11,287 nt of DNA, from the NCBI GenBank assembly GCA_005774595.1, contig VAUM01000028.1, forward strand, positions 1 through 11,287, in the 5' to 3' direction. Under the pieces are notes generated by a model. The model did not search any database. It had not been told where the DNA came from and saw nothing but the letters and a program-made list of their open reading frames with translations. The stretch is from Actinomycetota bacterium (GTDB lineage Bacteria > Actinomycetota > Coriobacteriia > Anaerosomatales > D1FN1-002). The position numbers and the translations under genes were made by a program. Below are positions 5,760 to 11,287 of this stretch, in pieces; the first letter of the stretch is position 1, and every line of letters starts with the position of its first letter.

Positions 5760-7841
5760 ATGGCGAAGTTCAACCTGGTCAAGGGGTTCAAGGACCCCGA
5801 CACGCGTCCGCGGTTCATCATCTGGACCGGGGTCGTCGTGCTCCTGCTGGCGGTCGTCGTCGTCGTCGCGCTCGGCGTGACCTCGACGAAGTGGTTCTGC
5901 GCCAAGGGCTGTCACAAGGTGCAGGACGACTCGATCATCGCCTACCAGAAGTCCACGCACTCCGAGATCTCCTGCATGGCGTGTCACATGCCGGTGAACG
6001 CCAACCCGATCGTCTTCGTGCTGCACAAGATGAAGGCGCTCGGCGAGCTGTACCTCACCGTCACGGACAAGTTCGAGCTCCCGCTCAACCCCCACTCGCA
6101 CCTCTCGCTGTCCGAGGAGATGGAATCGGACAAGTGCACCCAGTGCCACAACCTGAAGAACCGCGAGGTGACGCCGAGCAAGGGCATCATCATCAGCCAT
6201 GAGAAGCACGAGGAGGCCAAGCCGGTCGCCGCGGCCGAGGTCGAGTACTGGAACGAGATCCAGTGCACCTGGTGCCACAACCGGATCGCGCACAACGAGG
6301 AGGGCTGGGACCTCACCCTCAAGAACCCGGACGGCGAGGAGAGCCACAAACACGAGAACTACATGACGATGGACGCCTGCTTCCGCTGCCACACGCTGAC
6401 CGACACGTCGATCAGCATGTACAAGGCGCCGGGCGCCTGCGGGAAGTGCCACCCGAAGGACTTCAAGCTCAAGCCCGAGAGCCACGAGGCCACGAGCTTC
6501 TACCCCGAGGGTCATGCGGACATGGCCAAGGAGATGAAGTCCGAGGCCGCTTCCGCGCTGGCCGAGTTCGAGAAGCGTGAGTCCGAGGCCGAGAGCGACA
6601 AGGAGAAGGCGCCGCTGCCTCCGGTCGAGGCCGTCTTCTACTGCACGACCTGCCACGTCGAGGCCACGTTCTGCACCAGGTGCCACGGCATGGACATGCC
6701 GCACTCCACCGAGTTCAAGGAGAAGAAGCATCCCGAGGTCGCCAAGACCAAGATGGACAAGTGCGACCTGTGCCACAACGTGAAGAAGACCGGCTACACG
6801 TTCTGCAACAACTGTCACCACGGCGCGAAGTCCAACTGGACCTTCGATGCGAAGACCCCGTGGGTCAACCAGCACGCGAAGGCGGTCACGAAGAACGGCG
6901 TGAAGGGCTGCATCGGGGCCTGCCACAAGGACACGACCTTCTGCCTGAACTGCCACAAGAAGCTCACCGCGCCGCCGTCCTCGCACAAGGCGGGCGACTT
7001 CCTGCGCAAGTACGGCGCCGACCTCGGCGTGCACGCGGCGAACTTCAAGGCCCAGCCCGAGGGCTGCGAGATCTGCCACGGCGCGAAGATGCCGAACGGC
7101 AACGCCTTCTGCAAGGCCTGCCACAAGTACGAGGTGCCGCACCCCGACACGTTCAAGAAGAACCACCTCGCGTCGGGCCTCAAGGACAAGGCGAAGTGCC
7201 AGTACTGCCACAACTACAAGGAAGTCTGCAGCAACTGCCACCACAAGGGCGCCTCGGCGACCGTCTCCTGGCTCAGCACGCACGGCGGCATCGTCAACAA
7301 GCAGGGCGGCGCCGCGTGCTTCGAGGCATGCCACGACAAGGGCAACGACTGCGTGAAGTGCCACACCGCGCGCAAGGTCCTGCCCGCCTCGCACAAGGCC
7401 GGGAACTGGACGCGCGACAAGAACAGCAAGACCACCGCGGTCCACGCATCGACGTACCAGAAGGCCGCCGAGGCGTGCGCGTACTGCCACGGCAAGAACG
7501 AGCCGAACACGAACACCTTCTGCAAGGCGTGCCACAAGCTCGAGATGCCGCACCCGAGCGGCTTCGGGCCGGCCGATCCGGCGAACCCGGTCAAGGGCCA
7601 GGGCGGCACGCACTCCAAGCTGCTGACGGAGAAGAAGGTGGCCGAGGCCACGTGCCTGAACTGCCACGCCGCATCCGCGTGCAACGAGTGCCACCACAAG
7701 TACACCGCGGCCAAGCCGTGGGTGAACGCTCACCCCGACACGGTCAAGAAGTCGGGCAGTGCCGAGTGCTTCAAGTGCCACGAGGAGACGTACTGCTCCT
7801 ACTGCCACGTGCGCGAGGCGCAGAAGTACATCAAGAGGTAG
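5760..7841 (+). CDS. Membrane-anchored 24-haem c-type cytochrome
   Basis: 693-residue electron-transfer protein. One uncleaved-looking membrane helix (about 19-40) leads directly into FCAKGCH...CMACHMP, an arrangement like the N-terminus of NapC/NrfH quinol dehydrogenases, so the haem part faces outside. I count 24 haem attachment motifs: 21 CX2CH and 3 CX3CH, first cysteines at 47, 72, 126, 169, 207, 227, 295, 305, 335, 349, 384, 395, 436, 451, 480, 490, 520, 531, 573, 588, 632, 641, 670 and 679; CX3CH at 47, 384 and 520. A charged helical linker (about 252-285) separates the first six haems from the rest. From residue 305 the protein is built of a repeated six-haem unit. Start: ATG with GAGGGAG 6 nt upstream. 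It is flanked by a probable promoter and a strong terminator, hence probably monocistronic. A conduit from the quinone pool to extracellular or distant acceptors is likely; the acceptor is unknown. Confidence 0.95.
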   Translation: MAKFNLVKGFKDPDTRPRFIIWTGVVVLLLAVVVVVALGVTSTKWFCAKGCHKVQDDSIIAYQKSTHSEISCMACHMPVNANPIVFVLHKMKALGELYLTVTDKFELPLNPHSHLSLSEEMESDKCTQCHNLKNREVTPSKGIIISHEKHEEAKPVAAAEVEYWNEIQCTWCHNRIAHNEEGWDLTLKNPDGEESHKHENYMTMDACFRCHTLTDTSISMYKAPGACGKCHPKDFKLKPESHEATSFYPEGHADMAKEMKSEAASALAEFEKRESEAESDKEKAPLPPVEAVFYCTTCHVEATFCTRCHGMDMPHSTEFKEKKHPEVAKTKMDKCDLCHNVKKTGYTFCNNCHHGAKSNWTFDAKTPWVNQHAKAVTKNGVKGCIGACHKDTTFCLNCHKKLTAPPSSHKAGDFLRKYGADLGVHAANFKAQPEGCEICHGAKMPNGNAFCKACHKYEVPHPDTFKKNHLASGLKDKAKCQYCHNYKEVCSNCHHKGASATVSWLSTHGGIVNKQGGAACFEACHDKGNDCVKCHTARKVLPASHKAGNWTRDKNSKTTAVHASTYQKAAEACAYCHGKNEPNTNTFCKACHKLEMPHPSGFGPADPANPVKGQGGTHSKLLTEKKVAEATCLNCHAASACNECHHKYTAAKPWVNAHPDTVKKSGSAECFKCHEETYCSYCHVREAQKYIKR
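6672..7109 (+). repeat. Cytochrome six-haem repeat, unit A (residues 305-450)
   Basis: Haems at residues 305, 335, 349, 384, 395 and 436. Landmarks shared with units B and C are FCxxCHxxxxPH at the start, CHH at the third haem, PWVNQHAKAVTKNG before the fourth, and with B also SHKAGDF and VHAANF...CHG. Confidence 0.8.
7110..7520 (+). repeat. Cytochrome six-haem repeat, unit B (residues 451-587)
   Basis: Haems at residues 451, 480, 490, 520, 531 and 573. Corresponding landmarks are FCKACHKYEVPHP, NCHH, SWLSTHGGIVNKQGG, SHKAGNW and VHASTY...CHG. The fourth haem is CX3CH, as in unit A. Confidence 0.8.
7521..7838 (+). repeat. Cytochrome repeat, unit C, five haems (residues 588-693)
   Basis: Haems at residues 588, 632, 641, 670 and 679. 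It opens with FCKACHKLEMPHP, nearly the same as unit B, and has ECHH and PWVNAHPDTVKKSG. The protein ends after the fifth haem, so the sixth is missing. The fourth haem here is CX2CH. Confidence 0.75.
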
Positions 7842-7861
7842 CGGCCGGCGACGGTCGTCGC

Positions 7862-7892
7862 AAGGGCCCGGACGCGTCGCGTCCGGGCCCTT
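7862..7892 (+). terminator. Terminator after the cytochrome gene
   Basis: Perfect 14-bp stem AAGGGCCCGGACGC / GCGTCCGGGCCCTT with a 3-nt loop GTC, starting 20 nt after the stop codon. The U-tract is short (TT), but stem strength and position support termination. Confidence 0.8.
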
Positions 7893-7913
7893 CGCATGCC
7901 CGCAGAGCGCGCT

Positions 7914-7942
7914 TTGCCCGCTCGAAAGCGACCGTGTATGAT
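7914..7942 (+). promoter_or_regulatory. Promoter of the tRNA-Pro gene
   Basis: TTGCCC (7914-7919), 17 nt, TATGAT (7937-7942). Transcription would start a few bases before the mature tRNA 5' end at 7954. It is the best sigma-70-type match in the window. Confidence 0.75.
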
Positions 7943-7953
7943 ACGGCTCCGCC

Positions 7954-8030
<77 letters not shown>

Positions 8031-8040
8031 TGGAAGTCCG

Positions 8041-8072
8041 GTGCGGCAGGCCCCTCGGGGGGCCTGCCGCAC
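8041..8072 (+). terminator. Terminator after tRNA-Pro
   Basis: Perfect 14-bp stem GTGCGGCAGGCCCC / GGGGCCTGCCGCAC with loop TCGG, 10 nt after the tRNA 3' end. It lacks a long T-run, like the terminator after the cytochrome gene. Confidence 0.75.
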
Positions 8073-8093
8073 TCATCACGTTACGGGGCGCCC

Positions 8094-8783
8094 TTGTACC
8101 AGGCCTTCCTGACCGCGCTGGGCTACGGTCTGTGTCATCAGCTGCCCGAGCGCTCATTCTTCGGCGGCGGCTTCCAGGTGCCGGTCTGCGCCCGTGACAC
8201 CGGCATCTACGTCGGGTTCGTGGTGTCGGTCCTCGTGCTCCAGGTGCTCGGTCGCTCTCGGCGCTCCGAGCCGCCCGCATGGCCGGTGATCCTGCTCGCG
8301 GGGGCGTTCGTCGTCGCGATGGGGCTCGACGGCATCAACTCGAACACGGGCCTGGTCAATGCGATGTGGACCACCACCAACGACACGCGGCTCGCGACGG
8401 GCCTTCTGACCGGGGGGGCGATCTCGCTGCTCGCGACGCCGATCGTCAACGGCCAGCTGTGGCGCGATCCGTCGCCGGACCGCGTGCTGTCCGGCGCTCG
8501 CGAAGTGGTCGTCTGGCTGTCGTCGCTGGCCGCTGCATTCGCGGTGGTGCGGCTGGTGTTCCCGCTGACGGCGGCTGGATTCCCCGCGATCGTGGCTGCG
8601 TGCATCGTGGTGACCTTCTGGTGGGTGAACCTCGCGATCGTATGCCTTGTTCCGGCGTTCGAGCGGAGGGCGGTCCGGCTTCGTGAGGCGTGGGCGGCAC
8701 ACCTGCTCGCAGTCGGGCTCACGCTACTCGAGCTCGGCGCCGGGTCCGCGTTCCGGCTGCTGGTGCTGCGCCTGCTGAGCTGA
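8094..8783 (+). CDS. DUF2085 integral membrane protein
   Basis: 229-residue polytopic membrane protein of unknown function. The N-terminus carries the DUF2085 signature CHQLPERSFF (14-23) and PVCARDTGIY (30-39); DGINS (79-83) and TRLATGLLTG (98-107) are further family landmarks. Hydrophobic stretches at about 38-54, 63-78, 101-118, 138-158, 163-188 and 200-224 suggest about six helices. Most family members I recall have VCARCTG; here the second cysteine is Asp35, leaving Cys14 and Cys32, so any metal or redox site made by the trio would be altered. The TTG at 8094 is the most reasonable start: it gives a short N-terminus before CHQ, and earlier in-frame codons run into the tRNA terminator. 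Only a weak GGGG serves as ribosome binding site, so the exact start is uncertain. Confidence 0.85.
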   Translation: MYQAFLTALGYGLCHQLPERSFFGGGFQVPVCARDTGIYVGFVVSVLVLQVLGRSRRSEPPAWPVILLAGAFVVAMGLDGINSNTGLVNAMWTTTNDTRLATGLLTGGAISLLATPIVNGQLWRDPSPDRVLSGAREVVVWLSSLAAAFAVVRLVFPLTAAGFPAIVAACIVVTFWWVNLAIVCLVPAFERRAVRLREAWAAHLLAVGLTLLELGAGSAFRLLVLRLLS

Positions 8784-8811
8784 CCGCGTGCCGCGTGGAG
8801 GCGGAGCAGCA

Positions 8812-8841
8812 TTGGCGCGGGCGCTCCGCATGCCGTACGCT
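8812..8841 (+). promoter_or_regulatory. Possible promoter of the DUF6812-like gene
   Basis: TTGGCG (8812-8817), 18 nt, TACGCT (8836-8841). The -10 is identical to that proposed for the cytochrome gene. The leader to the GTG at 8893 would be about 45 nt. Confidence 0.4.
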
Positions 8842-8878
8842 GATGGTGCGCCGCGCGTCCGCGGCGGACCGACGTGGC

Positions 8879-8884
8879 GGAGGG
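8879..8884 (+). promoter_or_regulatory. Ribosome binding site that sets the start at 8893
   Basis: GGAGGG lies 8 nt before GTG GTG at 8893/8896. The in-frame GTG at 8788 is open but is upstream of the proposed promoter, so its first 35 codons are probably not translated. Confidence 0.65.
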
Positions 8885-8892
8885 ACTGCCCC

Positions 8893-9135
8893 GTGGTGTA
8901 CACGAGCAAGGACAAGGTGCGGGTCGTGATCGTCAGCGGGACGCTGAGGATCGAGGGCGAGATGCACGTGCTCGCCGGCAGCAGGCTCACCGACGCGCTC
9001 AACTCCAAGGCCAAGGACTTCCTCGTGGTGACGAACGCGTCAGTGTTCTCCTTGGAGTCGGGAGACCTGCTCTACGAGCCCTCGTACGTCGCGGTGAACC
9101 GCGACGCCATCTCGGCGGTCTTCCAGATCGGCTGA
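8893..9135 (+). CDS. Small conserved protein, DUF6812-like
   Basis: 80 residues, no signal peptide or membrane segment, mostly beta strands. After VRVVIVSGTLRIEGEMHV comes AGSRLTDALNSKAKDFLVVTNASVF and then YVAVNRDAISAVFQIG. The AGSRLTD...KDFLVVT...VNRDAI pattern is what I associate with the DUF6812 family, by memory rather than by search; no function is known to me. The start was chosen from the GGAGGG site. A start at 8896 would remove one residue. It lies between the DUF2085 gene (109-nt gap) and the 88-residue gene, each probably with its own promoter. Confidence 0.8.
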   Translation: MVYTSKDKVRVVIVSGTLRIEGEMHVLAGSRLTDALNSKAKDFLVVTNASVFSLESGDLLYEPSYVAVNRDAISAVFQIG

Positions 9136-9151
9136 TCCCCCGTACGCGCCC

Positions 9152-9185
9152 GATGTCAGACCGGGCCGCTACCTTCGCAGTCGAA
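9152..9185 (+). promoter_or_regulatory. Conserved upstream box, copy 1, before the 88-residue gene
   Basis: GATGTCAGACC, 5 nt, GCTACCTTCG, 3 nt, TCGAA. The TACCTT (9170-9175) is the likely -10. No ordinary -35 lies at 16-18 nt spacing; GATGTCAGACC ends 7 nt before the -10. A second copy with the same internal spacing stands at 9978-10010. Confidence 0.55.
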
Positions 9186-9212
9186 CGCAGGTTCGACAAG
9201 GAAGGAACGGCC

Positions 9213-9479
9213 ATGGAGACTCATCCGTCGCTGACCGTGCCGGTCGCACGCGCCGTCGAGTTGGGGCTTCCGTCCGATCTCGCGCGGCGAGCGGAGCGCA
9301 CCGCCCTGCGGGCGGCCGCCGCGTCCGGACAGTCTTGGAGCGCCCGCCGGCTGGAGGCGTACTTCTGGGGCGTGGTGCGACGCGCCGCGTTCCGCGGCGG
9401 CGATCGTACGCGGGAGATCAGGATGCGCTATCTGCGCGCAAGCGCGATCGCGGACGCCCGCCGCGCCGGCGCCGCCTAG
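9213..9479 (+). CDS. Small basic helical protein of unknown function
   Basis: 88 residues, not recognised. It is rich in Arg and Ala and predicted mostly helical. It begins METHPSLTVPVARAVELGLP, continues with an amphipathic segment (SDLARRAERTALRAAA) and has an aromatic patch EAYFWGVVRR at about 48-57. There is no signal peptide and no cysteine. The ATG has a good purine-rich site (AAGGAAGGAA) upstream and sits about 40 nt after a recognisable -10 element, so it is probably a real gene. The stop overlaps the convergent lipoprotein stop in the tetranucleotide CTAG. A small nucleic-acid-binding or regulatory role is possible from charge alone, but this is a guess. Confidence 0.65.
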   Translation: METHPSLTVPVARAVELGLPSDLARRAERTALRAAAASGQSWSARRLEAYFWGVVRRAAFRGGDRTREIRMRYLRASAIADARRAGAA

Positions 9480-9916
9480 CGGTACGTGCTCGAGGAGATC
9501 ACGTCGCCGTCCGGGCGTGACAGTACCCACAGGCGCCGGCGGTCGAGAGATCCGCCCGCCGGGCCGTACACCTCGACGACCGTCCATGCCGGCGTGCCGT
9601 CGATGACGGTCTCGCTGATCTGGACGGGGACCCCGCGCGACGCGTGGAACTCGGCCGTCAGCAGGTCGGCGAGGAGCGTCGCCGTCTCGTCCCGCAACCG
9701 CAGGGAGGCGAGGGACCGCGTCCGCAGCTCGGCGGCGCGTTCCGAAGCGGTCGCCGACCACCGTGACTGGTCGAACGACGCTGCGCGTGACTCCACCTCG
9801 GAGAGCGTCAGCGGCTCGGCCTCCTGCGTGTAGGTCACGCGCGCCCCGCAGCCCGCCGCGGCTGACGTCAGCGCGATCGTCGCGAGGATGACGGGCAACC
9901 GTGTGCCGAGTCGCAT
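9476..9916 (-). CDS. Small predicted lipoprotein of unknown function
   Basis: 146 residues. The N-terminus has Arg residues, a hydrophobic stretch (PVILATIALTSAA) and a lipobox AAGC with the lipid-modified Cys at 23, so it should be exported and anchored on the outer face of the membrane. The mature part has a helical segment (about 38-95) followed by strands (VPVQISETVIDGTPAWTVVEVYG, then RRRLWVLSRPDGDVISSSTYR), suggesting a small alpha/beta domain. I do not recognise the family. The ATG has only a weak GGAAC upstream. A TACGAT -10 lies about 33 nt upstream. It converges on the 88-residue gene with a 4-nt overlap. Confidence 0.8.
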   Translation of the reverse strand: MRLGTRLPVILATIALTSAAAGCGARVTYTQEAEPLTLSEVESRAASFDQSRWSATASERAAELRTRSLASLRLRDETATLLADLLTAEFHASRGVPVQISETVIDGTPAWTVVEVYGPAGGSLDRRRLWVLSRPDGDVISSSTYR

Positions 9917-9948
9917 GGGGCGCCGTTCCGACGGGTCTGCGTGCGGAC

Positions 9949-9956
9949 ATCGTAGC
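9949..9956 (-). promoter_or_regulatory. -10 element of the lipoprotein promoter
   Basis: On the minus strand, GCTACGAT contains TACGAT and matches the GCTACNNT form of other -10 elements here. No clear -35 is visible. Confidence 0.4.
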
Positions 9957-9977
9957 GCATCCGCGTTGCGGCAGGCC

Positions 9978-10010
9978 GATGTCAGACCTCCCGGCTACCT
10001 TCGGGTCGAA
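9978..10010 (+). promoter_or_regulatory. Conserved upstream box, copy 2, before the YhaM-type gene
   Basis: GATGTCAGACC, 5 nt, GCTACCTTCG, 2 nt, TCGAA. TACCTT (9996-10001) is the likely -10, about 40 nt before the ATG at 10041. It matches the copy at 9152-9185 in sequence and in the spacing between the first two blocks. Confidence 0.55.
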
Positions 10011-10028
10011 TGGGGGACGGCACGCATC

Positions 10029-10034
10029 GGAGGC
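10029..10034 (+). promoter_or_regulatory. Ribosome binding site that sets the YhaM-type start
   Basis: GGAGGC lies 6 nt before the ATG at 10041. The frame is open back to 9888, but that stretch overlaps the divergent lipoprotein start and both promoters, so the ATG at 10041 is preferred. Confidence 0.75.
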
Positions 10035-10040
10035 GACACG

Positions 10041-11048
10041 ATGAAGGAGCAGTACGTCGCGGGTCTGACGGAGGGCGCACGGGTGGACAGCGTGTTCGCC
10101 GTGCGCTCGAAGGAGGTGCGCGCGGCGAGGACGGGCGAGGCGTACCTCGCGCTCGAGCTGGCCGATCGCACCGGCCGCATCGGCGCGGTGATGTTCCGTC
10201 CCGGCACCGAGGCGACGTCGTTGCCCGCCGGATGCGTGGTGCGGGCGCGCGGGCGGGTGACGTCCTGGCGCGGGGTACGTCGCGTGTCGATCGAGTCACT
10301 GCGGGCGGAGCGCACCTACGATCGCGACGACATGCTGCCTGGGGCGAGGCGGGACCGCCGCGAGCTGATCGGCAGCCTGAGGGCGCTCATCGCTGGTGTG
10401 CGCGCGCCGGCGATGCGCTCGGCGCTCAAGGCGGTGTTCGGTGACCGGGAGTTCATGGCCCGCTTCGCGGTGGGCCCGGCGTCGCAGTCGCATCATCACG
10501 CGTACGTGGGTGGGCTGCTGGAGCACACGGTCGCGGTCGCGGACCTCTGCACGGGACTCTCGCGCGTCTACGACGCGGCCGACGGCGACCTGCTCGTGAC
10601 GGCTGCACTGCTCCACGACGTCGGCAAGGTCGACGAACTGTCGTGCGACACCGTGATCGACTACACGGACGAAGGAAGGCTCATCGGCCACGTCGTCCTC
10701 GGCGAGCGGCGCCTTCGCGCGGCTATCGCGGCTGCCGGCGCCGATGTGCCGCCGGACGTGCTCGTGCGCCTGTCGCACACCATGCTGTCGCATCACGGCG
10801 AACTCGAGTGGGGTGCGCCGAAGCGCCCATGCACCCTGGAGGCGCTCCTGCTCCACCACGCCGACAACCTCGACGCGAAGGCTGCAGGCTTCGTCGAGGT
10901 CTCGACGGGGGCGTCAGTCGCAGGCGAGTCCTGGACGGACGCGTTCAATATGTTCCGCCGCCCGCTCTACGCGCCGCGGGCCGCCGAGGACGACCGCGAT
11001 CACGCCCCCGATGAAGACGAGGTCGCACCGCGCGCGGCCGCGGGCTGA
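10041..11048 (+). CDS. YhaM-type 3'-5' exoribonuclease (OB-fold plus HD domain)
   Basis: 335 residues, close to the length of B. subtilis YhaM (about 314). An N-terminal OB-fold nucleic-acid-binding domain (about 12-90) begins VDSVFAVRSKEVR and includes YLALELADRTGRIGAVMF. The HD metal-dependent domain (about 145-290) shows SHHHAYVGGLLEHTV (H151-H153, H162), the LLHDVGK motif (H192, D193), SHHGELEWG (H251, H252) and LLHHADNLDAK (H272, H273, D275), all as in the family. Family members degrade single-stranded RNA, and some DNA, from the 3' end in the cytoplasm. The C-terminal tail (about 310-335) is acidic and low-complexity. It is transcribed away from the lipoprotein gene. Confidence 0.9.
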   Translation: MKEQYVAGLTEGARVDSVFAVRSKEVRAARTGEAYLALELADRTGRIGAVMFRPGTEATSLPAGCVVRARGRVTSWRGVRRVSIESLRAERTYDRDDMLPGARRDRRELIGSLRALIAGVRAPAMRSALKAVFGDREFMARFAVGPASQSHHHAYVGGLLEHTVAVADLCTGLSRVYDAADGDLLVTAALLHDVGKVDELSCDTVIDYTDEGRLIGHVVLGERRLRAAIAAAGADVPPDVLVRLSHTMLSHHGELEWGAPKRPCTLEALLLHHADNLDAKAAGFVEVSTGASVAGESWTDAFNMFRRPLYAPRAAEDDRDHAPDEDEVAPRAAAG

Positions 11049-11060
11049 GCGTCCGGGCGT

Positions 11061-11068
11061 GCTACCCT
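11061..11068 (+). promoter_or_regulatory. -10 element of the phosphorylase promoter
   Basis: GCTACCCT contains TACCCT and is 13 nt after the YhaM-type stop. No -35 is evident. The leader would be about 55 nt. No terminator-like hairpin is visible between the two genes, so read-through is possible. Confidence 0.4.
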
Positions 11069-11130
11069 TGTGCGGTCCCGGCGTGGAAGCGACGATGCTT
11101 CGCGCCCGTCCCGCGTGAGGAGTCACGAGC

Positions 11131-11287
11131 ATGCGCTATCCCCAGGCTGAGATCGGCGTCTTCGGCGGCAGCGGCTTCTACTCGCTGCTCGAGGATGCCC
11201 GGGAGTTCAAGGTCGACACGCCGTACGGCCCGCCGTCGTCGCCGATCATGCACGGGGAGATCGACGGCCGTACGGTCGCGTTCCTGC
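11131..11287 (+). CDS. S-methyl-5'-thioadenosine phosphorylase, 5' part (cut by the window edge)
   Basis: The first 52 residues of a family 2 nucleoside phosphorylase. It begins MRYPQAEIGVFGGSGFYSLL, with the phosphate-binding GGSGFY (12-17), then VDTPYGPPSSP (28-38) and GEIDGRTVAFL, a pattern typical of methylthioadenosine (MtnP) and related methylthioinosine phosphorylases. These cleave methylthioadenosine with phosphate to adenine and methylthioribose-1-phosphate in methionine salvage. The residues that decide the base preference lie beyond the window. The ATG has GAGGAG 8 nt upstream. The reading frame is intact to the last base. Confidence 0.9.
   Translation, partial: MRYPQAEIGVFGGSGFYSLLEDAREFKVDTPYGPPSSPIMHGEIDGRTVAFL

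Noticed and set aside
3585..7808. A 4.2-kb open frame on the minus strand opposite the chemoreceptor, Rid and cytochrome genes
   Set aside because: It is a GC-rich shadow. Its translation is low-complexity Leu/Val/Arg/His sequence produced by the antisense of strong coding genes, and it has no ribosome binding site or domain.
6672..7838. Regular TGCCAC spacing as a possible DNA repeat array or CRISPR
   Set aside because: The periodic TGC..TGCCAC triplets are the CxxCH haem codons of one intact gene, and their spacing is irregular at the DNA level.
8788..8892. N-terminal extension of the DUF6812-like protein
   Set aside because: The extra 35 codons give an Arg/Gly-rich sequence and precede or overlap the proposed promoter. 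The GGAGGG before 8893 marks a better start.
9888..10040. N-terminal extension of the YhaM-type protein
   Set aside because: It would overlap the divergent lipoprotein gene and run through its promoter and the conserved upstream box. The OB-fold begins correctly from the ATG at 10041.

Overview
The window is GC-rich, tightly packed bacterial DNA with many GTG/TTG starts. An anaerobic, deep-branching actinobacterium (Coriobacteriia-like) fits best. The reasons are a very large multihaem cytochrome c, a probable selenoprotein, a DUF362-ferredoxin protein, a DUF2085 membrane protein and a DUF6812-like protein in one GC-rich context. The taxonomy is inference; no marker gene in the window settles it.

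Layout. (1) 88-2058 (+): class A penicillin-binding protein with all catalytic motifs. (2) 3796-2075 (-): a three-gene operon of a 68-residue ferredoxin-like protein, a thioredoxin-like protein interrupted by an in-frame TGA, and a DUF362 protein with a C-terminal 2[4Fe-4S] domain. The TGA is followed at the right distance by a bacterial SECIS-like stem-loop, so the two half-ORFs read best as one 114-residue selenoprotein. The operon promoter carries a perfect CsoR/CstR-type palindrome over its -10 element. (3) 3951-5604 (+), divergent: a chemoreceptor with no extracytoplasmic sensor domain, then a RidA-family protein 7 nt later. (4) 5760-7841 (+): a membrane-anchored cytochrome with 24 haem motifs, largely built from a repeated six-haem unit, with its own probable promoter and a strong terminator. 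(5) 7954-8030 (+): tRNA-Pro(CGG) with its own promoter and terminator. (6) 8094-9479 (+): DUF2085 membrane protein, DUF6812-like protein and an unrecognised 88-residue protein. (7) 9916-9476 (-): a small lipoprotein, convergent with and overlapping the 88-residue gene. (8) 10041-11048 (+): YhaM-type OB-HD exoribonuclease. (9) 11131-end (+): 5' part of a methylthioadenosine phosphorylase gene.

How it fits together. The most novel unit is the minus-strand operon: two iron-sulfur proteins flank a thiol/selenol protein under what looks like a copper- or persulfide-responsive operator. This suggests a selenium-dependent redox or detoxification module, though its substrate cannot be read from the sequence. 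The cytochrome points to long-range electron transfer across the cell envelope. The other genes are housekeeping or uncharacterised.

Promoters here share a TACNNT -10 core, often as GCTACNNT. Two genes, the 88-residue protein and the YhaM homologue, share a longer conserved upstream box.
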